From positions 1-5,861 of the forward strand of contig PXSL01000075.1 of NCBI GenBank assembly GCA_003022815.1: a stretch of DNA of 5,861 bases. The letters are read 5' to 3'. Below the pieces are notes generated by a model that was not told where the DNA came from, did no database searches, and worked only from the letters and a program-made list of their open reading frames with translations. This stretch comes from Halobacteriales archaeon SW_5_68_122. GTDB taxonomy: Archaea; Halobacteriota; Halobacteria; Halobacteriales; Haloarculaceae. Position numbers and translations under genes: made by a program. Positions 1-5,012 of this stretch are shown here, piece after piece. The number at the start of each line of letters is the position of its first letter. Within the stretch, counting starts at the first letter, position 1.

Positions 1-1
1 G

Positions 2-712
2 GACACCGACGCCATCCTCGACACGCTCGTGGAGATGGGGACGCTCAGCCCCGAGGCCGACCGCGAGGTGATGTCGAACGTGATGGAGCTGGCCATCGCC
101 GACGCCCGCGGCGAGGAGATAGAGCAGTACCGCGTCCAGCAGATAATCCAGCAGGTCGAGGACACCATCTACGAGTTCCCACTGCGGTTGCCGCCCAACC
201 TCGCATTAGTGCTGCGGGTCGCCACCGTCGTCGAGGGGGTCTGCGTGACGCTGGACCCCGAGTTCGACTTCATCGCCGTCGCCACCGACTACCTCGGCGA
301 GCAAGGGTACATCGAGGAGAGCGCCCGCGACGACGTCGAGGACCGGGTCGGCGAGTTCCAGGACCTCGGCGAGTCGCTGGTGCGAGTGCCGCCGAAGCTC
401 GAGCGCACCCTCGACAGCGTCGAGCGGGGCGACGTCACCGTCCAGTTCGAGGTCGCAGACGACGAGCGCGCGCTGGACCGGCTCGCAAAGCGGCTGATCC
501 TCGGCGGCCTGCTGTCGGCAACGGTGATGGCCTCGGCGGTACTCTTTGCCTTCTCGACGCCGCTGGGCGGTCGTTCCGCAAGCGCCGCGGCATCCGGGCG
601 ACCCCGCAGTTCACCCGCCAGCAGATGCGACAGCGGCGCGACGAGTGACAGTGATTGCTGTGACCCGCTACCGGTACGACCGCCCGGGATCGAGCGGTCG
701 ATCCGGCACTGA
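2..712 (+). CDS. ABC1/UbiB (AarF)-family atypical protein kinase, C-terminal part, 3' end frameshifted
   Basis: The frame is open from the left edge, so the N-terminal kinase-like domain lies outside the window; the GTG at 29 is internal, because in-frame coding sequence precedes it. The visible part matches my recollection of the C-terminal region of the ABC1/UbiB family: a helical stretch (about 56-280), then the hallmark RLPPNLALVLR...VVEGVCVTLDPEFDF block (about 185-270), a basic/acidic linker, and one hydrophobic segment (about 494-553, LILGGLLSATVMASAVLFAF) that would anchor the protein in the membrane. Family members are atypical ATP-binding kinase-like proteins, linked to quinone or lipid biology in bacteria and mitochondria; the haloarchaeal role is unknown. 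After about 565 the frame becomes Ser/Arg/Pro-rich and unlike the family until its TGA at 710-712, while a plausible native tail continues in another frame to 648. Family assignment is firm; the intact state of the 3' end is doubtful. Confidence 0.85.
   Translation, partial: DTDAILDTLVEMGTLSPEADREVMSNVMELAIADARGEEIEQYRVQQIIQQVEDTIYEFPLRLPPNLALVLRVATVVEGVCVTLDPEFDFIAVATDYLGEQGYIEESARDDVEDRVGEFQDLGESLVRVPPKLERTLDSVERGDVTVQFEVADDERALDRLAKRLILGGLLSATVMASAVLFAFSTPLGGRSASAAASGRPRSSPASRCDSGATSDSDCCDPLPVRPPGIERSIRH
568..648 (+). other. Out-of-frame relict of the ABC1/UbiB C-terminal tail
   Basis: In the frame one base earlier than the upstream coding frame, positions 568-645 encode RSFRKRRGIRATPQFTRQQM followed by RQRRDE and a TGA at 646-648. 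A short basic tail after a last membrane helix, ending in a charged cluster, is what I expect at the end of haloarchaeal ABC1-family proteins. The current frame over the same bases gives low-complexity Ala/Ser/Arg sequence. The change is equivalent to losing 1 base or 1+3n bases. Because the usual second hydrophobic helix is also missing between the two parts, a deletion of roughly 60 bases is more likely than a single lost base. The size is inferred from memory of the family, not measured. Confidence 0.7.
684..706 (+). repeat. Short inverted repeat (hairpin) downstream of the kinase gene
   Basis: GGATCGA (687-693) and TCGATCC (698-704) are perfect inverted arms around a 4-base loop. CC at 684-685 can extend the stem with GG at 705-706 if G686 is bulged. 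It lies after the ancestral stop (648) but inside the frameshifted open frame. No T-tract follows directly; the nearest is TTTT at 741, which looks like the next gene's promoter. It could act as a 3'-end structure of the kinase mRNA, but this is weakly supported. Confidence 0.35.
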
Positions 713-737
713 CGCACAGCAGTCACGGTGGGCGGCG

Positions 738-748
738 CGCTTTTGGAC
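738..748 (+). promoter_or_regulatory. Putative TATA-type core promoter of the aminotransferase gene
   Basis: CTTTTGG (740-746) is the only T-rich stretch in an otherwise GC-rich gap. Its first T is 28 nt upstream of the ATG at 769. That spacing fits an archaeal TATA box feeding a leaderless transcript, and no Shine-Dalgarno sequence precedes the ATG. Similar CTTTT boxes precede two other genes in the window. Confidence 0.5.
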
Positions 749-768
749 CGCGGCCCCGTCCGGTGTGT

Positions 769-1830
769 ATGCAGATTGAACCGTTCGCGCTCGAGCGCTT
801 CTTCGCCGAACACGAGGCCGACGCCGACCTGATGCTCGCCGAGAGCGGCGTCCGACCGCTCCCGGCGGGCCGCTTCGACACCGACCCCGGCGAACTGGGC
901 TACGTCATCCCGACGGCCGGCGACCCCGAGTTCCGGGCCGAGGTGGGCGCGCTCCACGACCGGTCGGCCGCCGAGACGCTGTTCACCTGCGGGACACAGG
1001 AAGCAAACTTCCTCGCGTTCCTCGCGGCGGTCGAGTCACACGCCGTCGTCGTCACGCCCACCTACGGCTCGCTGACCGCCGTGCCCCGGGCGGTCGGCGA
1101 GGTGACCGAGGTGCCGCTGGCCGACGGCTGGCGGCTCGACCCCGAAGCGGTGACGGAGGCCCTGCGGCCCGACACCGACCTCGTGGTCGTCAACAACCCG
1201 AACAACCCGACTGGCCGGTACCACGACGAAGAGCGGATGCGGGCGGTCTACGAGGCCTGTGCCGACAACGACACCTACCTGCTGTGCGACGAGGTGTACC
1301 GCCTGCTGGCCGACGAGCCCCGACCGCCGGTCGCGGGCCTCGGCCGGCACGGGGTTTCGACGGCCGGCGTCTCGAAGTCGTTCGGCCTCGCCGGCTTGCG
1401 GTTCGGCTGGCTCTGCGGGCCCAAGGCCGTCGTAGAGGCGGCCGAGCGGTGGAAGGACTACACCACCATCTCGCCGCCCAAATTCGGCCAGCACGTCGCC
1501 CGGCAGGCGCTCAACCGCCGCGAGGAACTGCTCGCGGAGAACCGGGCGCTCGCCGCCGACCACCGGGCCGTCGTCGCAGAATTCCTCGCCGAACACGGGC
1601 TAAGGTGGTCGGACCCGGACTGCGGCGTCAACGCGTTCGTCGAGGTGCCGGACGGCTTCGACGGCGGCAAAGCGTTCTGCCGGCGACTGGTGGCCGAGGA
1701 GTCGGTCGTGCTGGCGCCCGGCGAGGCGTTCGACCGCCCCGGGTGGTTCCGTCTCGGCTACGGCCTGCCGCGCGAGGAACTGGAGGCGGGGCTGGAGCGG
1801 GTGGGCGCGTTCCTCGAGCGGCACACCTGA
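769..1830 (+). CDS. PLP-dependent aminotransferase, class I/II (fold type I)
   Basis: A complete 353-residue protein. It should transfer an amino group between an amino acid and a 2-oxo acid in the cytoplasm using pyridoxal phosphate; the substrate cannot be read from the sequence. Fold type I landmarks are in order: TCGTQEAN (73-80) for the cofactor phosphate loop, NNPNNPTG (142-149), D174-E-V-Y177 where the Asp contacts the pyridine nitrogen, the Schiff-base lysine K203 in GVSKSFGLAGLRFGW, and R328 as the likely substrate carboxylate-binding arginine. Length is close to that expected for haloarchaeal relatives and nothing seems missing. The ATG at 769 is preferred over the in-frame GTG at 763 because it matches the usual N-terminus (MQIEPF) and the promoter spacing. 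The next gene starts 65 bp after the stop and has its own promoter-like box, so co-transcription is not required. An aspartate/aromatic-type aminotransferase or a MalY-like C-S lyase are alternatives. Confidence 0.93.
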   Translation: MQIEPFALERFFAEHEADADLMLAESGVRPLPAGRFDTDPGELGYVIPTAGDPEFRAEVGALHDRSAAETLFTCGTQEANFLAFLAAVESHAVVVTPTYGSLTAVPRAVGEVTEVPLADGWRLDPEAVTEALRPDTDLVVVNNPNNPTGRYHDEERMRAVYEACADNDTYLLCDEVYRLLADEPRPPVAGLGRHGVSTAGVSKSFGLAGLRFGWLCGPKAVVEAAERWKDYTTISPPKFGQHVARQALNRREELLAENRALAADHRAVVAEFLAEHGLRWSDPDCGVNAFVEVPDGFDGGKAFCRRLVAEESVVLAPGEAFDRPGWFRLGYGLPREELEAGLERVGAFLERHT

Positions 1831-1862
1831 ACCGGCCGACTCCGGGACGGCGCGCAGACGCG

Positions 1863-1873
1863 TTACTTTTGAA
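1863..1873 (+). promoter_or_regulatory. Putative TATA-type core promoter of the HAD hydrolase gene
   Basis: TTACTTTTGAA (1863-1873) is a clear AT-rich island in the 65-bp gap after the aminotransferase. The T-run begins at 1867, 29 nt upstream of the GTG start at 1896. There is no Shine-Dalgarno motif before the GTG, so a leaderless transcript is expected. The site supports the choice of that GTG as the start. Confidence 0.55.
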
Positions 1874-1895
1874 CCCCGACCGCCTACCGATCGGC

Positions 1896-2492
1896 GTGAC
1901 ATACGAGGCGGTGTTGTTCGACGTCGACGACACACTCTGTCGGTACCGGCGGACGGGCGACGAACTGCTGGCGGCGGCCTTCGAGCGGACCGGCGTCGAC
2001 CCGTTCATCGCGCTGGAGGAGTACCACGACCGCTATCCCGAGTTCGTCGACGACAGCGACTCCGTGATCGACCTCCGGGCACAGTGCTTTGCGGCCATCG
2101 CCGAGGAGAAGGGCCGCGACCCGTCGGTCGGCCGCCGCATCGCGGCGGTGTACGCCGACGAGCGCGACCACGGCAACGTCGAGCCGCTCGCGGGCGTCGA
2201 GACGGCACTCGATGCGCTCGACGATCTGCCGCTGGGCGTTGTGACCAACGGCGCCCCGGAGATGCAGTCGGCGAAACTGGAGGCGCTCGGGCTGTCCGAG
2301 GCCTTCGACGTAGTGGTCCACGCCGGCTACGACACACCAGCGAAGCCCTCGCCGGCGCCGTTCGAGGCCGCGCTGTCGGCGCTGTCGGCCGTCTGGCTGG
2401 CCGAGGGCACCAACTCCCCGGAGCGGCCGACGCCCGAGCCGGACCACGCCATCTCGACGCTCGCGGAACTGCCATCGGTAATCCGGCAGTAG
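1896..2492 (+). CDS. HAD-superfamily hydrolase (HAD-IA type) lacking motif IV, probably inactive
   Basis: A 198-residue protein starting at GTG 1896; the start is set by the D-x-D motif close behind it and by the promoter box 29 nt upstream. Haloacid dehalogenase-type phosphatases use the first Asp of motif I as nucleophile. Here motif I is D9-V-D11-D-T13, followed by a helical C1 cap (about 18-95), motif II VVTNG with T117, and motif III K150 in YDTPAKPSPAPFEAAL. Motif IV, normally a GDS/GNS...D loop that binds Mg2+ about 25 residues after motif III, is absent: the protein passes from FEAALSAL (156-163) to SAVWLAEGTN (164-173), which normally follows that loop. About 25 residues appear lost in frame, and the join carries a 9-bp tandem repeat. 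Substrate is unknown. The stop lies 16 bp from the stop of the converging GTPase gene. Family call is firm; catalytic activity is doubtful. Confidence 0.85.
   Translation: MTYEAVLFDVDDTLCRYRRTGDELLAAAFERTGVDPFIALEEYHDRYPEFVDDSDSVIDLRAQCFAAIAEEKGRDPSVGRRIAAVYADERDHGNVEPLAGVETALDALDDLPLGVVTNGAPEMQSAKLEALGLSEAFDVVVHAGYDTPAKPSPAPFEAALSALSAVWLAEGTNSPERPTPEPDHAISTLAELPSVIRQ
2372..2389 (+). repeat. Perfect 9-bp tandem repeat at the apparent deletion join in the HAD gene
   Basis: GCTGTCGGC occurs twice in direct succession (2372-2380 and 2381-2389), encoding Leu-Ser-Ala twice. It lies exactly where the motif IV segment should be inserted. Short direct repeats are typical places for slippage deletions and also for assembly errors. 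Confidence 0.7.
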
Positions 2493-2508
2493 GTCACGCT
2501 CGGCGCCG

Positions 2509-4158
2509 TCACTCCGCGGGCGTGACGTCGGTGACAGTGCCGACGCCCTTCGAGCGGCCCTCCCGGAAGACGAACCGCTGGCCCTCCTCGACGGTGTAGG
2601 GGCGGAACTTGAACCGGACGGTCGCGGCGCCGCTGTCGCCGGGCAGCAGCTGGCCCTCCTCGGGGTGGATGGAGACCGTCTCGCTCACTGTCTCGAGGTG
2701 GACCACTGGCTCGTAGCCGTCGTGGATGCGGGTCGGGTGGTTCAGCACCATCACCTCGGCGGTGAACTCCCGGACCGGCGTCGGGTCGGCCGACCGCGGC
2801 AGGAGCACCATCCCGCGCTCGAGGTTCGCCTCCTCGATTCCCTTCAGCGCGATGCCGACGATGCGGCCGGCCGAGGCCGACTCCACGCGGTGGTAGTGCA
2901 TCTCGATGGAGCGGACCTCTACCTCGCGGAAGCTCCCGTCGGCCAGCGGCCCCACGAGCAGTTCGTCGCCCGCCTCGACCGTGCCCGACCGGACCGTCCC
3001 CGAGGCCACCGCGCCGACGCCGGTGACGTTGTACGTCCGGTCAATGTACATCGAGAACTCGCCCTCCGTCTCGCCGGTCTTCGGTAGCCGCTCGAACAGC
3101 TCGTCCAGCACCGGCAGGCCCTCCATCGTGACCGCGCTCGTCGTCACGACGGGGACGACCTGCTCGTTTATCTCCTCGAGTGCGGCCTCGACGCCGTGCC
3201 GTTCGACCGACAGCGGCGCCCGGTCGGCGTCACGGAGCAGCCGCTCTATCTCCCGTTCAACCTCCTCGACCCGCTCCTGGGGGACCATGTCGGTCTTCGT
3301 GACCGCGACGACGGTCGGCAGTTCCGTCGCAAGCAGGATGCCGAGGTGCTCGCGGGTGGTCTTGGTGGGGCCGTCGTCGGCGGCGACCACCAGCAGGCCG
3401 TAGTCGAGTTTCTGGCCGACCAGTCCGCGGATGGTTGTCCGGAGCCACGGCTCGTGGCCGACGGTGTCGACGAACGACACTAGGCGGTCGGACTCCTCGA
3501 CGACCCGGGCGCGGTCGGACTTGCGGTGGGGATTGTCCATCCGGACGGCGCCCTCGCCGTCGAAGCCGTACACGCCGTACGAGAGGTCCGCCGACAGCCC
3601 TCGCTCCATCTCGTGGGGCTGGACGTCGAGGAAGCTCCGGGTGCCGCCCTGGCCGTCGTCGGGGTCGCCGGTGACGAGCGACCCCACAAGCGTCGACTTG
3701 CCGTGGTCGACGTGGCCCGCCGTGCCGACCACGATGTGGTCGTCGTCAACGTCCAGCACCGCCCCCTCCTGCAGCGTCGCAACGCCGACCAGCCCCTCGG
3801 CGTCGTCGCCGCCGCAGTGGCCCCGCTCAACGGTCGAGCCGTCGGCGCTGACGCCCCACGTCTGGACATCGTCGATGTGGGCGCCGGCCTCCTCTGCGAT
3901 GAGCGACAGCACGTCCATCGACTCGGAGAACGCCCCCGGGTCGATGCCGGCGATGCCGCCGTCGTCGGTGACGCCGACAACGTAGGTGGCCTCGCCGTCG
4001 CCCGACAGCACGCGATGTCGCAACTGGGCGACGAGCGATTCGAGACGCCCATCAGTAAGGTGAACCGAGCGCGTGAGCCGTTCCTTGAACTCCACGCTGC
4101 CGCCCTCCCGTTCGCCGGCCTTGAGGGCCCGCTGGAGCGCGGCGCGGTCGGCGCTCAT
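2509..4158 (-). CDS. GTPBP1-family translational GTPase (EF-1A/SelB-like)
   Basis: A complete 549-residue protein. The start is the ATG whose first base is 4158; the open frame extends further upstream, but that part is Arg/Gly-rich and lies over the neighbouring phosphatase. Residues about 1-140 form the N-terminal region seen in GTPBP1/GTPBP2-type proteins (LVAQLRHRVLSGDGEATYVVGVTDDG). The G domain follows: G1 GHVDHGKS (148-155), G3 DTVGH (231-235), G4 TKTD (287-290), G5 TSA (340-342). An EF-Tu domain 2-like barrel covers about 361-455 and a domain 3-like barrel about 461-549. The end, VFREGRSKGVGTVTDV, closely resembles what I recall of human GTPBP1 (LFREGVTKGIGHVTDV). GTPBP1 and GTPBP2 are linked to tRNA delivery and rescue of stalled ribosomes, with GTPBP1 also linked to mRNA decay; the archaeal role is inferred as ribosome-associated and cytoplasmic. 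It converges on the HAD gene, and a TATA-like box 4185-4191 suggests its own promoter. Confidence 0.93.
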   Translation of the reverse strand: MSADRAALQRALKAGEREGGSVEFKERLTRSVHLTDGRLESLVAQLRHRVLSGDGEATYVVGVTDDGGIAGIDPGAFSESMDVLSLIAEEAGAHIDDVQTWGVSADGSTVERGHCGGDDAEGLVGVATLQEGAVLDVDDDHIVVGTAGHVDHGKSTLVGSLVTGDPDDGQGGTRSFLDVQPHEMERGLSADLSYGVYGFDGEGAVRMDNPHRKSDRARVVEESDRLVSFVDTVGHEPWLRTTIRGLVGQKLDYGLLVVAADDGPTKTTREHLGILLATELPTVVAVTKTDMVPQERVEEVEREIERLLRDADRAPLSVERHGVEAALEEINEQVVPVVTTSAVTMEGLPVLDELFERLPKTGETEGEFSMYIDRTYNVTGVGAVASGTVRSGTVEAGDELLVGPLADGSFREVEVRSIEMHYHRVESASAGRIVGIALKGIEEANLERGMVLLPRSADPTPVREFTAEVMVLNHPTRIHDGYEPVVHLETVSETVSIHPEEGQLLPGDSGAATVRFKFRPYTVEEGQRFVFREGRSKGVGTVTDVTPAE

Positions 4159-4183
4159 CCTGAACGGTGGTTGCGACCACACC

Positions 4184-4192
4184 GCTAAAAGC
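4184..4192 (-). promoter_or_regulatory. Putative TATA-type core promoter of the GTPase gene
   Basis: Read on the minus strand this is GCTTTTAGC. The first T is 32 nt upstream of the ATG at 4158. It is the only AT-rich stretch in the 119-bp gap between the upstream phosphatase stop and the GTPase start, and it supports both the chosen start and transcription independent of the phosphatase. The remainder of the gap (about 4193-4277) shows nothing else I can name. Confidence 0.5.
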
Positions 4193-4277
4193 GTTCCCCC
4201 GGAAGGCGCCGGTGAGGCTGCGGGTTTCGGCAGGAACGACCGGGTTCGGGAACGTAGCTCGCCGGAGGGGTGGCCGT

Positions 4278-4958
4278 CTATGAGTCCGCTCGCACCCGCT
4301 CGAGCGCCTCGAGGAAGCCGTCGGCGAAGGCGGCCTCGGTCACCTCGTCGGCGGCCGCCAAGGCAACGTCGTCGGCGTTGGCGACCGCGAACGAACGGCC
4401 GGCGACCGCGAAGGCGGCGGCGTCGTTCTCGGAGTCGCCGACCGCGACGAACGACTCCGGCGGGCGCTCCAGCAGTCGGGCCGCCGTCACCAGTCCCGTC
4501 CCCTTGTCGACGTCGGGCGACTTGACATGGTAGGCGTAGCCGGTGTCGACCACCTCCAGGCCGTGGGCGGCGGCCGCCGTCTCCAGCGGTTCCAGCGGTC
4601 GCTCCCGGGAGACGGCGACCTCGGTCTCCCGCCAGCGGTTCACAGTGTCGACAGCCCCCCACCCGAGGTCGTGCCCTGCCTCCCGGTAGTCGGCGGCAAC
4701 GGCCTCGGCGGCCGCCCGGTCGCCGTTGTACGCCACCTCGTCGGCGTCCTCGACGTACACCGCGCCGCCGTTCTCGGCGACGACGTTCTCCGGCACCCCG
4801 AGGAACTCACACAGCCCGACCGGGTACGGGAACGACTTCCCGGTCGCGATCACGACGGGCGCCTCCCACGCCCGCAGGGCGTCGAACACGCGCGGGTCGA
4901 CCGACTTGTCCGGACGGGTGAGCGTGCCGTCGATGTCAACGGCCAGCGGCGGGACCAT
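4278..4958 (-). CDS. Phosphoglycolate phosphatase, archaeal type (Cof-like HAD, C2 cap)
   Basis: A complete 226-residue cytoplasmic phosphatase. Archaeal members dephosphorylate 2-phosphoglycolate, a product of oxidative DNA damage and of oxygenase side reactions, to glycolate, using Mg2+. Motif I is D8-I-D10-G-T12 near the N-terminus (nucleophile D8, acid/base D10), motif II T39 in VVIATGK, a C2-type cap lies between about 75 and 145, motif III is K152 in SPDVDKGTG, and motif IV is GDSEND (174-179). All catalytic residues are present and the length is as expected. NVVAENGGAVY (58-68) is the other conserved Cof-family block. The ATG at 4958 leaves only seven residues before D8, so there is little room for another start. 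It is divergent from the metallo-hydrolase gene across 54 bp and shares its only AT-rich element with it. A sugar-phosphate phosphatase of the same subfamily is the main alternative; the phosphoglycolate assignment rests on family resemblance. Confidence 0.88.
   Translation of the reverse strand: MVPPLAVDIDGTLTRPDKSVDPRVFDALRAWEAPVVIATGKSFPYPVGLCEFLGVPENVVAENGGAVYVEDADEVAYNGDRAAAEAVAADYREAGHDLGWGAVDTVNRWRETEVAVSRERPLEPLETAAAAHGLEVVDTGYAYHVKSPDVDKGTGLVTAARLLERPPESFVAVGDSENDAAAFAVAGRSFAVANADDVALAAADEVTEAAFADGFLEALERVRADS
4582..4599. repeat. Perfect 9-bp tandem repeat inside the phosphatase cap domain
   Basis: TCCAGCGGT occurs twice in succession (4582-4590, 4591-4599). On the coding (minus) strand it lies in RERPLEPLET (118-127 of the protein), giving a repeated Pro-Leu-Glu. 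It is in frame and falls in the variable cap domain, so it is probably harmless and may be a recent slippage duplication. Confidence 0.6.
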
Positions 4959-4979
4959 ACACCGGGTTCGGCCGCCGCA

Positions 4980-4990
4980 GGTATCAAGCC
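4980..4990. promoter_or_regulatory. Shared divergent core promoter element between phosphatase and metallo-hydrolase genes
   Basis: The 54-bp space between the two divergent ATGs (4959-5012) holds one AT-rich patch, GGTATCAAGCC. Read on +, TATCAA begins 31 nt before the ATG at 5013; read on -, TTGATA begins 29 nt before the ATG at 4958. Both distances fit TATA boxes of leaderless haloarchaeal transcripts. The flanks on both sides are nearly pure G/C, so no second box is available. The match to a TATA consensus is modest in either direction. Confidence 0.5.
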
Positions 4991-5012
4991 TGCCGCCGAC
5001 CTACCGGGTCGC

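Noticed and set aside
562..570. Programmed ribosomal frameshifting in the kinase gene
   Set aside because: There is no slippery heptamer or downstream structure that I can see, and shifting alone would not restore the missing membrane helix.
1192..1209. 9-bp tandem repeat AACAACCCG
   Set aside because: It encodes the conserved NNPNNPTG motif of class I/II aminotransferases, so the repeat is explained by protein conservation.
1284..1895. Upstream extension of the HAD open frame through the aminotransferase gene
   Set aside because: The translation is Arg/Gly-rich shadow sequence; the HAD motif I and the promoter box place the start at GTG 1896.
4193..4277. Possible RNA gene or regulatory element in the gap between the phosphatase and GTPase genes
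   Set aside because: Neither strand shows a tRNA-like cloverleaf, a long stem or a small open frame with a credible start; only short GC-rich inverted repeats expected by chance.
4159..4662. N-terminal extension of the GTPase open frame
   Set aside because: The extension is Gly/Arg-rich with no family resemblance, overlaps the phosphatase gene in another frame, and lies upstream of the promoter-like box; the ATG at 4158 starts the family-like sequence.
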